The notes: a model not told the origin generated them from the sequence alone. A DNA stretch of 64,000 bases from Branchipolynoe longqiensis (GCA_030323885.1 CM059196.1:41881798-41945797), one strand, 5' to 3'. Positions 23,201 to 33,532 are shown, counted from the stretch's first letter. Numbers and translations: made by a program.

Positions 23201-26200
23201 GAAAACAATATTTAAAAAAATTAAGACAAAAAAGATATACATATATATTAAAATAAAGTTTTCCTCCTGCGCTCATCTGTTGTACCTAGAACTGTTCGAT
23301 CTGGATGCCATTGGACCCTGTGCCGTTCGAGTCAACCATCCAGTTTGTTCAGGGCTCCCACCACTATGACTGCTGGTTCTACCCACGTAAGTTCGCCTCT
23401 GAGCGCAACTACCCGATTGAAGACAAGAATGAGGCTGCGGCCAGGCGGCGGTGGGTGGACGTCCCTGACGTTGGGGCCCACCCGGAGAAGTACCCCATCA
23501 TCCAATGGAGCATCAACGTAAGTCCCTTTTCCCCTTTCCCTTAGCTTCTATATGTTCTCTATAATCAGGTTGGAGAGCTTACCTCGATCGGGCTATGGTG
23601 GTTAAATACTTCATTCGAGCCCCGGTTCAATTTCCAAGGTCGAATTTTATATAAGATTAGGTAGCAGGTTCAAAAATATGCTTATGGCACACTGAGTTTT
23701 GGGAAGTTTACATATTCATTACTACTGAATTATTTCCTAATATTCACTGTTAATTTACTCAATCCGGTCCCAACTAAATGTCCTATGAATATCCAGGAAA
23801 TTAGATATAATTTTTGGCTTTATAGTGATGTATTCCAATATGTAAACTTCCCAAAACTCAGTGTGCCATAAGCATATTTTTGAACCTGCTACCTAATCTT
23901 ATATAAAATTCGACCTTGGAAATTGAACCGGGGCTCGAATGAAGTATTTAACCACCATAGCCCGATCGAGGTAAGCTCTCCAACCTGATAATCTATTCTG
24001 GGAATATAAACAAGGACACTACCATCAGTTCTCTTAGATATATTAGTTATTACCTACCCTACTATCATAGGATTTAGTTCCTACTTCTGCCACTATGGCG
24101 CCATCTGTGACTGGCTCCTGGCCACCCTGATACCAGCTGTGTTTGATCACTACCGCCTCCAGACCTGCTCGGATGGTCAGATTTTACATTCTATATATTT
24201 TATATATATAATTTTCAGCGGTTCAGGGAGTCAGCACAGTGGTCGTTGAAGCGTGGACGGGTAGGTGGCACCCCATGCGGAGCTGCAGTTGTATCAGTAT
24301 ATGACCTAATATATAGACTCAACTAGCCGATGACTGAAGAGGTTGGGGAATAGATGGATTTGTCAGGCCTTATTATATTCACATAATGGAACACCGAGGG
24401 AATTTATTAGAACCTGTTACTGCAGAAGCTTATGGTGTGAAAGTTTTGACGTATTTTCCTACATTAATTTTGCATGGTTGCACTTCAACCACCTAGAAAA
24501 CTAGCCATTTAAAGTAAAAGTTACATTAAACTTAAGCATGGTTATAACGATCAACCTACTATGTTAATCTCAGAAAATGACAAACGCAAAACCATCGGAC
24601 TATGCAACCTTAATAGAAATGGCAGATCTTCTAAAGCTAGGATTCCATATACGCGTAATGCGTAATGCGTTACGCGTTATGTGTTATGCGTTACGCGTTA
24701 TGTGTTATGCGAATGCCAGCATTCCATATACGCGTAATGCGTATTGCGTTATGCGTTATGCGTTATGCAGTGAAGTATATAAAAAGTATATAAAAAGTGT
24801 GTGTGACTCTGTGTCTCTGTGTGTGTCTCTGTGTGTGTCTGTGTCTCCATGCCTCTGTGTGTGTCTCTGTCTGTGTCTGTGTGTGTGACTCTGTGTCTCT
24901 GTGTGTGTCTCTATGTGTGTGTCTGTGTCTCTGTGTCTCTGACAAAGAGACACACACAGATACATATAAACACACAGACACACACAGAGACACACACAGA
25001 GACACACACAGACACAGATACACACACAGAGACACACACATAGACACATAGACACAACACACAGACACACACACAGACACACACACAGAAACATACACAC
25101 AGACACAGAGACACACAGAGAGACACACACAGAGACACACACACACGGATACACACACACACAGACACACACAGAGACACAGAGATACACACACAGACAC
25201 ACACACAGCAACAGAGACACAAATACACAGAGACACAGACACACACAGAGACACAGAGACACAACACAGAGACACACACAGAGACACACACAGAGACACA
25301 CACAGAGACACACACAGACACACACAGACACACACAGACACACACAGACACAGATACACACACATAGACCCACACAGAGACACAGAGACACAACACAGAG
25401 ACACACACACATAGACACACACACAGACACACACAGACACAGATACACACACAGAGACACACACATAGCCACAGAGACACACCACAGAGACACACACACA
25501 TACACACACAGAGACACACACACATACACACACACATACACACACACAGACACACACACACAGACACACACACATACACAGAGACACACACAGACACAGA
25601 TATCAATCAATCAAATGGGGTGTTCGTAACCTTACGACTGTTACAGGTTGCAGAACTGCAACATTGGGTAGAGAGGCTCCGATAAATCGGCCCAATCTTT
25701 GGTTGAAGACTTGTCTTCGTAGAGGGAGTGTTGTGAAAGCTGGGGACATCTTCCACAACGTAGTGACGGCGGGGCGTCGGTGGCAGCGAATCTCTCCGTG
25801 CCGGTGTGTAGGTGTAGGTGTGTGTAGTGTAGTGTAGCACTTGAATCCGGTCAGCAGGGGTTTGAGGAAGGCGGGCAAAGGTGGGAGCAGCGGTCATTCC
25901 AGCAACAAGAACCAGACAGAGAAATCGTACTAGGTCAAGGGCCCCACCCAAGAACACAACAACCCTGGTCAGGGGAAGAAGTGTGCCTGGGAGAAATCGA
26001 ATGGGCAGAATCTAGGAAAGAGAAATGAGGAGAGTTGAGTCAAAGGACCGTGTCTATTTGCCCTACGGTGACCATCCAGCGAGCCATAGACACGGACAGA
26101 GTAAGAATAGAAAGTGAAAATGCCAGCGGGCACCCCCTCCTTGAACTCTTTTCAGACATATCAAGGAGGTGCTGGGCCGGCAGAGAGGTGATAGAGAGAG

Positions 26201-28610
26201 GTGTGGATGAAGTGTGGTCCGGATAGCAAGTCGGACACAGATACACACACAAAGACACACACACAGAGAATGGGACGGTCCAAACATGGCTCAGTTTAGC
26301 TTGCTTCGAGGGATGTTAGGACCGTCCCAAATATGAAGACTGCTTCCTAACAGGTCTGCCGCATAAACCTACATGTTTGCACTGGCTGTCCATAATTATC
26401 AGTCGCCTCCTCCAGCCTTATATCAATGGACAAATGCGACTGATGTTTTCTGTTCGCACCACCTTGTCCCGACTGTCCGTAATTATCAATCGCCTCCTCC
26501 AGCCTTATATCAATGGACAAATGCGACTGATGCTTTTCTGTTCGCACCACCTTAAAGACTGCTTCCTATCAGGTCCGCTGCATAAACCTACATGTTTGCA
26601 CCGTCCCATTTTTCATATTTCTTATGAAGACCGGCTGTCCATAATTATCAGTCGCCTCCTCCAGCCTTATATCAATGGACAAATGCGACTGATGCTTTTC
26701 TGTTCGCACCACCTTGTCCTGACTGTCCGTAATTATCAGTCGCCTCCTCCAGCCTTATATCAATGGACAAATGCGACTGATGCTTTTCTGTTCGCACCAC
26801 CTTGTCCCGACTGTCTGTAATTATCAGTCGCCTCCTCCAGCCTTATATCAATGGACAAATGCGACTGATGCTTTTCTATTCGCACCACCTTTACGCATTA
26901 CGCATTACGCACCGATCGCTACATGGAGCGATCGGGATAATGTATTTCTGAAGCATTCGCATTAGCATTACGCATTACGCATGTATGGAATGTAGCTCAT
27001 AGGTTTCAAGGCGTTTCGATTTTTTGTCGCATTCGCATTACGCATTACGCATTACGCGTATATGGAATGCAGCCTTAAGTTACCCTAAGTGAACAGTGCT
27101 CTATTGTATGATAGAACATGGAAGTGTCCGCTCTCAGTGAATAGACTGGGTGTTTCTGTTGCAGCCCGGAGACTGCATCGTGTTCCATATGAGAACCTTG
27201 CATGCAGCACCCCCTAATAGGCTGGACACACAACGACGGGTTCTCTCCACCAGGTGGCTTGGTATGTCAAAAGAAACCAGACAGACTTCAACCACACATG
27301 AACCACACAGACTTCAACCACACTGAAACCACAACAACTTCAACCACACTGAAACCACACAGATTCCAACCATACATGAAGCACATAGAATTCAACCACA
27401 CTGAAAGCATAGATCTTTAATATTTGTCAAAACCAAACAGATTTCATCATGTAGAAATCACATAGATTTCAGACACAAAGAAATGAAACAGACTTCAGAC
27501 ACATAAAAACAACACATACATGTACATATACCATACAAACTTCAATCATACAGAACCCACACAAACTTCAAGCATGCAGAAACCATGCAGAATTAAAGCA
27601 TTTAGAAACCACACATATATCAATCATGCCAAAACCACACAGACTTCAAGCATGCAGAAACCATACAGACTTCAACCACACATAAATCCCAGTGACTTCA
27701 AAGACGCCAAAAGCAGAGAAGCCACACAGACTTCAACCATACTGAAATCACAGATTTCAAACGTGCCAAAACACCACAGACTTTAACAACACCGAAACCA
27801 CATACACTTCAAACATGCAGAAACCATAGACTGCAACCAGACAGAACTCCCAGTGACTCCTGTCCACATGCCCAAGCATACGGAAACAACACATACTTCA
27901 AGCATATCAAATCCAATGTCACACAGATTTCAAACACATTTCGACCAAAGAGACTTCAGTATGCAGAGACCACAGAGACTTCAAGCAAGTGCTAAAACCA
28001 TACAGACTTCAAATGCACAAACACCAGACAAGTTGCTTAATATTGGTAATTGGTATTGGCTTCAATCAAGCTGTCACCTTGCTATTGTGCAATGACATGC
28101 TTCTAACCAGTATATATTTATATTTAATGTGTCATGCATTATGATTAGATAAATAACGGATGCTTAGAGAACACTATTTTGTACTCAACTATTATAATGT
28201 AACTGATTGTGCTTGTGTTCTACTGGTGGCACCCGCACTGACCATCTACCATACTACAAAATACTAATGGCCACTAAAGCGCTAAATATGTATATATATA
28301 TTTATATATATATATTTCTATCTATATTTCTATATATATATATTTCTATATATATTTTTTTATGCATACATATATATTATGCATATATATGTGTTTAAAC
28401 CAAACACCTGTTTACCAACCTGCTATGTATTATTAATACCTCCAGCTGTGCCGATGATTGAGCTTCTCTTCTTGTACACCAGGGGAGGACTGTGTTCTGG
28501 CGGAGAGACCGTGGACAGTGTCACCCCCTATTTATGGAGGCCTGAAGCCTGGGGACCAGATGGACTGTGATGTATTTCCGGTTGTGTGGCGAGCTGATGA
28601 TTGTCAATAA
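20109..28610 (+). CDS. Phytanoyl-CoA dioxygenase-like Fe(II)/2-oxoglutarate oxygenase, six exons
   Basis: Joining 20109-20248, 21753-21888, 22243-22347, 23290-23517, 27165-27261 and 28483-28610 gives 834 nt, or 277 residues, with every phase matching and no internal stop. The family (PhyH) uses Fe(II), O2 and 2-oxoglutarate to hydroxylate small substrates; the substrate here is unknown. Visible motifs are [10 protein letters not shown] near the N-terminus, [13 protein letters not shown] in exon 2, the metal-binding H-x-D as WHCDQ (His115, Asp117), and [16 protein letters not shown] with the distal His216 followed by RRVLSTRW, which holds the likely 2-oxoglutarate-binding Arg. There is no signal peptide or peroxisomal SKL end, so a cytosolic enzyme is likely. 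The length is usual for the family. AATAAA follows the stop at 28629. Introns are full of transposons; intron 4 alone is 3.6 kb. Confidence 0.92.
20249..20312 (-). mobile_element. SINE tail remnant at the exon 1 donor
   Basis: GGTTCTACATCCTGGCAACA and CAGGTCATATCAGGATG are the minus-strand tail of the SINE family, starting at the splice junction itself. Confidence 0.65.
20378..20706 (+). mobile_element. SINE (plus), full length, intron 1
   Basis: Runs from CACCGGGCGCAGTCGCCGAA through TTTAATTCCCGGTCCAATC to GTAAAACTCCACCAACCAA. Confidence 0.9.
21106..21285 (-). mobile_element. Family H MITE fragment
   Basis: Begins AAAGCTGCATAGTCTGATGG and loses similarity before the second terminus. Confidence 0.6.
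21382..21720 (+). mobile_element. SINE (plus), intron 1
   Basis: The head is CTGGCCGGATGCAGTGGCC, the body is standard, and the tail is rich in AACAAAC. It ends only 32 bp before exon 2. Confidence 0.85.
21753..21888 (+). CDS. PhyH-like gene, exon 2
   Basis: The acceptor is TTTAATCAG and the donor CGG/GTATCA. Encodes residues 47-92, including [14 protein letters not shown]. It enters with two bases from exon 1 and leaves in phase 0. Confidence 0.88.
21944..22075 (+). mobile_element. Family H MITE, left-half fragment
   Basis: AGCTGCACAGTCCGATGAAA after TTTAA, then TATCTAACTTTGATACTGGTG. The right half is missing. Confidence 0.65.
22243..22347 (+). CDS. PhyH-like gene, exon 3 (metal-binding H-x-D)
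   Basis: A 105-nt exon, phase 0 on both sides. The acceptor is TTCGGTTACAG and the donor CAG/GTGAGT. Encodes residues 93-127 with [13 protein letters not shown]. Confidence 0.92.
22733..23004 (+). mobile_element. Family H MITE, diverged
   Basis: Left end AAAGCTGTGTACCCCAATGA and right end CCATCAGATGATGCAACTTC. The interior is partly deleted. Confidence 0.6.
23025..23152 (+). mobile_element. SINE tail-half fragment
   Basis: GGTCTCCCAGTGAGGCAACA onward to GTTGTCATGACCTAACAC. Confidence 0.65.
23290..23517 (+). CDS. PhyH-like gene, exon 4
   Basis: A 228-nt exon, phase 0 on both sides. The acceptor is TTGTACCTAG and the donor AAC/GTAAGT. Encodes residues 128-203: [20 protein letters not shown], then GSHHYDCWF, then the central region ending PIIQWSIN. 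Confidence 0.92.
23564..23989. mobile_element. Foldback element: perfect 153-bp inverted repeat in intron 4
   Basis: The left arm 23564-23716 and right arm 23837-23989 are exact reverse complements along all 153 bases, separated by a 120-bp spacer. The arms start ATCAGGTTGGAGAGC and include GGTTCAATTTCC, which resembles a pol III B box. Complete identity implies recent insertion or active homogenisation. A transcript through the intron would form a long hairpin. No target duplication is clear. Confidence 0.93.
24395..24613 (+). mobile_element. Family H MITE, right-half fragment
   Basis: AACCTGTTACTGCAGAAGC onward to CCATCGGACTATGCAACCT and TAAT. Confidence 0.65.
24790..25600. repeat. Head-to-head CACAGAGA microsatellite in E2
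   Basis: GTGTCTCTGTGTGTGTCT repeats (24797-24943) switch to the reverse complement ACACACAGAGACACACA (24944-25600), so the array is itself an inverted repeat. The long open frames in it are artefacts. Confidence 0.95.
25611..26232 (-). mobile_element. Module C, copy 3 (in E2)
   Basis: Full-length minus-strand copy ending GGTCCGGATAGCAAG at its 5' side. Compared with 14695-15304 the small ORF is broken by one extra T after codon 14, a change shared with copy 4. An alternative frame from 25957 reads [20 protein letters not shown] with an AAP cleavage-like site. Confidence 0.8.
26270..26330. repeat. GGGACGG imperfect hairpin, 60 bp
   Basis: TGGGACGGTCCAAACATGG and AGGGATGTTAGGACCGTCCCA form inverted arms around TTTAGCTTGCTTC. 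The same unit in opposite orientation lies at 47755-47815. Confidence 0.75.
26333..26380. repeat. GAAGACTGCTTCCTAACAGG segment shared with F2
   Basis: Recurs at 26549-26600 and, reversed, at 45811-45850, 45897-45935, 46915-46985 and 47645-47755. Confidence 0.7.
26386..26892. repeat. Five-copy 88-bp tandem array in E2
   Basis: Units start at about 26387, 26472, 26634, 26723 and 26811. Each reads CTGTCCATAATTATCAGTCG through GCGACTGATG to TTCGCACCACCTT. Within a unit AGTCGC and GCGACT form a short hairpin. A single ancestral copy lies in E1 (18065-18123). Confidence 0.9.
27165..27261 (+). CDS. PhyH-like gene, exon 5 (distal His and Arg)
   Basis: The acceptor is TTTCTGTTGCAG and the donor TTG/GTATGT. 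Encodes residues 204-235 and one base: [20 protein letters not shown] then RRVLSTRWL. This exon has no counterpart in the duplicated copy at 36-38 kb. Confidence 0.92.
27275..28030. repeat. Minisatellite (ACCACACAGACTTCAACC)n in intron 5
   Basis: About 30 imperfect 22-28 bp units such as CATGCAGAAACCACACAGAC. The open frames are repeat artefacts. Confidence 0.85.
28295..28400. repeat. TATATATTTC microsatellite
   Basis: An AT-rich tract in intron 5, ahead of exon 6. Confidence 0.85.
28483..28610 (+). CDS. PhyH-like gene, exon 6 (terminal)
   Basis: The acceptor is TTGTACACCAG. The split Gly codon completes with exon 5. Encodes [20 protein letters not shown] onward and ends WRADDCQ, then TAA. 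Confidence 0.9.
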
Positions 28611-28628
28611 GGAGCTACAGACGGGCAT

Positions 28629-28634
28629 AATAAA
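28629..28634 (+). terminator. Poly(A) signal AATAAA of the PhyH-like gene
   Basis: AATAAA lies 19 bp after the stop codon, giving a very short 3' UTR. No downstream GU-rich test was possible. Confidence 0.65.
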
Positions 28635-28719
28635 AGAAAGATGTCTACATAATATGTATAGTTGCATAGTGCAATGGTGTTGAGTTTTTCTACTTTTATA
28701 ATATGTATATTACACACAC

Positions 28720-28725
28720 ATATAC

Positions 28726-28765
<40 letters not shown>

Positions 28766-29005
28766 TGTGTTTTCGCTCATATTACTAGTCAATCTCTGCT
28801 TGATCTGGAAAAAAATTCAGGAGCAAGGTTTTCAACCATGGAATTGACCTGTTAAAGCATAGTGTTGCATCGGCCGAACTAAAACACTCATCTAAAGTTG
28901 ATTCGACATATCCCATTTAGATGCTGGCGCACTTATTAAGCATTTTCTCCTGCAAGCAACACCTTGTTACTCTGGACATATACTACAATAGAGAATAGTA
29001 TATGT

Positions 29006-29048
<43 letters not shown>

Positions 29049-29064
29049 ATCTATATATATATAT

Positions 29065-29121
<57 letters not shown>

Positions 29122-29130
29122 CACATGTGT
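28720..29130. repeat. (TA)n and (GA)n tracts
   Basis: (TA)n and (GA)n at 28725-28768 and long (TA)n at 29010-29118. A family H fragment lies between them around 28866-28955. Confidence 0.85.
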
Positions 29131-29179
29131 GTATATGCTATCTAATGTCCTGACGATATAATTAGCAAAGGTACTCACT

Positions 29180-29620
29180 CACAAATATGTACAAGAATAT
29201 ATGGGAGTAGATATAGGAATATATATGGGAATATATATGAGAATATATATATAGGAATATATATATGAGTATATATGGGAGTATATATGAAGATATATCT
29301 ATAGAGGAATATATCTAGGAATACATATATAGGAATATACCTAGGAATATATATTGAATATACATATACATATATATAGGAATATATATAACAATATATA
29401 TGGAATAGAAATAAAAATATATATATGAATATATATGCGAATATATATATGAATATCTATATGAATATATATAGGAATATACATTAGAATATATATAGGT
29501 ATATATAGGAATATATATAGGAATATACATAGGAATATATATAGGAATATAGATATGAATATAAATAAGAATATTTATAGAAATAGATATGGAGGAATAT
29601 GTATATAAGAATATATTAGC
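29180..29620. repeat. (AGGAATATATAT)n minisatellite
   Basis: About forty copies of GGAATATATAT-type units, the same unit as 14085-14350. Confidence 0.9.
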
Positions 29621-29694
29621 TTGAAGTAACATTCATTATATATGGCTAATTTGGAATGTATTTGAAGTAAAAACATGTTAAATTAATGTTGGCA

Positions 29695-29760
29695 TGCAGA
29701 TCAAAGTAAATTAGATGTTGCCAGGACGGCACACTCCAACAACCAACCAACAAACTATGT
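29695..29760 (+). mobile_element. SINE tail only
   Basis: AGATGTTGCCAGGACGGCAC then ACTCCAACAACCAACCAAC. Confidence 0.65.
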
Positions 29761-29769
29761 ACATACATT

Positions 29770-30480
29770 TATTTATTTTAAATTTAGCTCGATCATTATA
29801 AATTACCTTACTTTAATTTGAAAGGTATATTTGGAGACATTTTAAGTGAAGATATGAAAGATTAATTTGAGCAAGCACAGCAAACTAGCTATTATATAGC
29901 ATAGGCTGTTCAGCACAGACTCTATTAAATTGAGTTTGTATGCATTGTTTCTACGCAAGCATATATTTAGTGTGTACACCGAAAAGATGTAGGGGCCTAC
30001 ACCATAGGCTTCTTGTGCGGTACTGACTAATATAGAGACTTTGATAGGTTGTGTTGCTAGGTGGTGTGCCAAGTATCTGTGCAAGTCTGTTCAACCCAGG
30101 GACTGCTAACACAAAAAGCTTTGGCACCCTGACATATTCTTATTTACCTGTTTCTTTTTTTTCTCTTTAAAGGAATAACAAACTATATTCCTAGACTATA
30201 TGTGTAATATAGGCCAAATGTTTCTGCGCCAATCACTGGCATGAAGAAACACTTTTTCATATTACATAGTTGGTTGTGAGGAATGATGCCCGTCTGCGCC
30301 AACCCACCAACCTCAGTTGCATTCATAGGGAGTAATATACTAATGTATATAATATATATATGATTAACTGAAGCAAAAGATCTCTATAGGGTAATAATTT
30401 TCAAAGACTAAGTTGTCTATTGATTACTATAGCAAGGCCTTACACAAAATTGAATGGTCGAATGACTTGAGCCTTTGTAT
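29770..30480. other. No gene; degraded family H-like sequence in part
   Basis: 29795-29960 shows weak similarity to family H (TTTTAAGTGAAGATATGAAAG). The rest is unrecognised. Confidence 0.35.
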
Positions 30481-30482
30481 CC

Positions 30483-30590
30483 CGTTTTGGTAGGTCGGGA
30501 CATGTGAACCCTGACTTTGAACCTGTCCAAGTCAAGCTGATGACTCAAAAATTGTATAGTTGTCGTTATCTAGCCTGGCTCTTGGCATTT
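30483..30590 (+). mobile_element. SINE head fragment
   Basis: GTTTTGGTAGGTCGGGACATG then AGTCAAGCTGATGACTC and TATCTAGCCTGGCTCTTGGC. Confidence 0.5.
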
Positions 30591-30889
30591 GTACACATCT
30601 TTCTTTTATTATATAGTTCATAACTCCTTATAGAAATAACTCCTTTTTGGCACTAGCATATGGCAAGAAGAACTTAAATAAGGAAGACTACTTTTATGCA
30701 ATTGAAATTTCCCTTGTTTATTCAATTAATGTACCAAGAACAAAGCAAACCCAAAACAAAATATTACTATTTTGCAAACTATCTCCATTATGTTATGACC
30801 CCCATCAAAATAGTGGTCACCTAGTTCAAATAATTAGAGTTTTCGGGATATTTAACTAGTGTTTTTCTCTCCACAACAGGATCGTTGCG

Positions 30890-32050
30890 ATGAGGTACCT
30901 TTCCCATGGTGGGGTCACATGTCACAGCCATGACTCAGTTCTTGATATATGGGGAGAAATTGTCTCCATTATCGCCCATAATAATTTGTGGAGTGGAACA
31001 TGTGAGTCATGTCAGTCTGTTTGTCCGGCGAGCCATAAAATACATACAGGCTTCAGGGATGAACTCACATGTACTGCTTGCTACCAATCTCCACCACTGG
31101 AATATTTACATACATATATATATATATTTAACAGTTCGGCTATTTTGCCCCCGCCTAAGGCGAGCCTACGTGTTAATTTATGTAATTATTTCCATGTGAA
31201 TTTCCTGGGCCTGCCGCGGGCCGCCGCCGCCTCTCGTCCCGTCTGCAGGTAGACCTCCTCCGTTGGTGTAATTATCAGGCTAAGGGCGGACAGCCAGAGT
31301 ATCACAGAAATACAACTTGTTGTCCCTCCCCGCATTTAAGATATCAAAGCAGTTATTTATTATTTCAACTAACTGGCTCTCCTCCCCCCTGTTTGGTGTG
31401 AGTTAATATACCTCAATTTAATCCAGAACTAAGCAGACACTCCCAGTGTTGCTGCTGCTGTCACTGATAATCAGCCTACGTTAATGTCTGATTTTCTGCC
31501 AAATATCACTACATTAATTCTGTTAATATGTCTATTAATATCCCCTGCATTAGGCATATCCGCCATAAGGCCCTTAATTACATATAAATCAATCAAATAG
31601 CAAGTTGACCATAGCAGTTAGTATACAAGAAGACTGGAGAATAGTAAAGAATGCAAGGAATGTTCGAATCCACTTTCCAAGAGCTCATGGCTTTATTCTT
31701 ATGCTAACAGTACAATCCGTTTCTATAATTCCAATAAATACCCCTCGATACGTCCCTTCCCATCATGTTTACTTTAATACTCTTCCGAATTCCGACAATA
31801 AAAGCCTATATCTCATCTAAAACATCAGAGCATGCATAAACACGTCGGATGGGTCTGAGCCCGAGCGCTCGTCCTCCCACCGTTGCTAGGAAAGTCACAA
31901 TTGACGTCTCCTAGCAACACGTTACAGCAGGGAACCCGGTCCCACAAATGGTGGCAAATGCGGGTCTGTCGTAGCGAGTAGCCCGCATTTCTGAATGTGA
32001 ACTAATCGGCCCAAGCCCGCAATTGTCACAGGACGAGTAGTCTCGCCCAC
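30890..32050. other. Low-repeat region; candidate non-coding conserved block at 31180-31600
   Basis: One of the longest stretches free of recognised repeats. A GC-rich patch (31198-31260) is followed by sequence with several homeodomain-type TTAATTA/TAATTA words. No exon with splice sites is convincing. Confidence 0.3.

Positions 32051-32051
<1 letters not shown>

Positions 32052-32096
<45 letters not shown>
32052..32096. repeat. (TA)n microsatellite
   Basis: About 22 TA units. Confidence 0.95.
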
Positions 32097-32097
<1 letters not shown>

Positions 32098-32099
32098 TG

Positions 32100-32760
32100 T
32101 GTAAGCGGTGGTAGTAACCATAACTGACACATATGCAATAAATAGATAGAAAAAAAGAAAAATGCCTTGCCCTCATCTATAAAAATGTAAAATCCACACC
32201 ACACAGGTCCGTCAGATGGTTCTTGTGAGGGGGATTAATTCCTGCAGTTCCCATTTACAGAAAATGGATGCATTCCCCACCATTAAGGGAGGGAAGCCAT
32301 TGGAATGCTCTTGGCTTTCGGGCAGTGAACAATGTATACATTCCACAGAGTACATTCCAGTCGCAGCATGGAGAGTGCAAGGAACGTAGTCAGGATTGTG
32401 AGTGAATTCAACTTCAAGGACTGGGCAGTGGCGAGTAGGTTGAAGTGATAACAAACGGAGCTGCTGAGACGATAGAGTTCCTGAGGGCGATGGTTTGCCC
32501 TCGGCGATATAGCTCACGTGGACATTTCCCGAGGGAACACCAGCCAGGTTGATGCTGCGACTGGGAAGGTTAGGAAGCAGTGACTACCACCGAGAATGTC
32601 TGTGCCAAGATCCAGCCGGCAATTGAACTCCACAAAGATGCAAACTGGAGTGGTATGGCCAAATTTCCCATTCATCAGGTCTGGCCAAAACCATCTTGCA
32701 ACGCGTGGTGAAAGGGGGAAGAAGACAAGGCAGATAAAGGAAGAAGTGCGAAGACACCAT
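32100..32760. other. No recognisable feature
   Basis: A 101-codon minus-strand open frame at 32212-32517 has no recognisable motif and no clear splice sites. Left uncalled. Confidence 0.35.
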
Positions 32761-32768
32761 CATTGAAT

Positions 32769-33532
32769 GGTTTGTTTGTTTGTTGGAGCTTTATGTCCTG
32801 GCAACATCTAAGGTGATAGCATGACGGGTATTGACTTGTGACAGTGTACACTCCTGGGGACTTTATAAGTATTGCCCCACTCGGGCCGTAATCGATTAAC
32901 ACGACCCGGGTGACTCGGTTCACCCGAGTCGTCAGAATTTCAAATCGAACACTGCGAGTAGAGTCGACAAATACAAGTACTGTGTGCAAAACTATCCGAC
33001 CCAAGTAACCCACCTCATAGCTGGGGTTGACTACGAGCGATGATGTCACATTTGCGCTGGTACCATCCTGCAGGATAACAGCTACCAATACCAGTCATAC
33101 ATGGTTTTTTTTAAAGAATAACTTAGATTAATGAAACGGAAATATAGCGAAACTAAGCCATCATAAAATACTTTAAATCCTATTTTACTGTAGTTTTATC
33201 AGTTATTAAAATAAAAACATTTTTTCCACCCGAGCGCGGAGAAGCGTATTCGATTATTCGACTCGAGTCTGTAGGATGTGAGTATGTGCCAAAAAGTGGC
33301 TCGGGTGACCCGGGTTGATTAATCGATTACGCCCTCGGAAATCAGGCCACTCAGTCATGTTATCCTGTCACTTAACTAACCAGTCATTGCTCTATCCTAT
33401 TAATGCTGACAGCTGGGCTAGCAAGCGTCAAGTGTCAATTTTAAAGTCATTGGTTTGACTCGACCTGGAACCAAACTCCCGACCTTCAACACGCAAGGCC
33501 TGCGCTCTACCGATTAGGCCACCGTGCACGGT
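32769..33532 (-). mobile_element. SINE (minus) interrupted by MITE G copy 3
   Basis: The SINE tail side is at 32769-32883 and the body and head at 33335-33532. Removing the MITE and one TCG restores GCCCCAC-TCG-GAAATCAGGCC. Confidence 0.9.
32884..33334. mobile_element. MITE G, copy 3, with exact TCG duplication
   Basis: The ends are GGCCGTAATCGATTAACAC / TTAATCGATTACGCCC, flanked by TCG at 32881-32883 and 33335-33337. This copy fixes the boundaries of the family because its SINE target is known. Confidence 0.92.

Larger units (their letters stand above)
24635..27075. mobile_element. Element E2: composite TIR element with GCGTAAT arrays and imported cargo
   Basis: The ends AGCTAGGATTCCATATACGC / GCGTATATGGAATGCAGCCT are flanked by TAA on both sides (24632-24634, 27076-27078). 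Subterminal repeats of GCGTAATGC/GCGTTATG type replace the GCATGCGG words of E1 and E3. The right end keeps the shared string TCAAGGCGTTTCGATTTTTT. The 2.4-kb interior holds simple-sequence arrays, module C, a GGGACGG hairpin and an 88-bp tandem array. It lies in intron 4, 87 bp from exon 5. No transposase frame was found. Confidence 0.85.

Noticed and set aside
24756..25610. Long open frames (up to 284 codons) of Val/Cys/Ser or Thr/His repeats
   Set aside because: They follow from the CACAGA microsatellite, occur in several frames at once and on both strands, and have no unique sequence.
30890..31252. 120-codon frame beginning MRYLSHGGVTC
   Set aside because: It passes through a TA tract and has no splice context or recognisable motif. 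Another frame is equally open.
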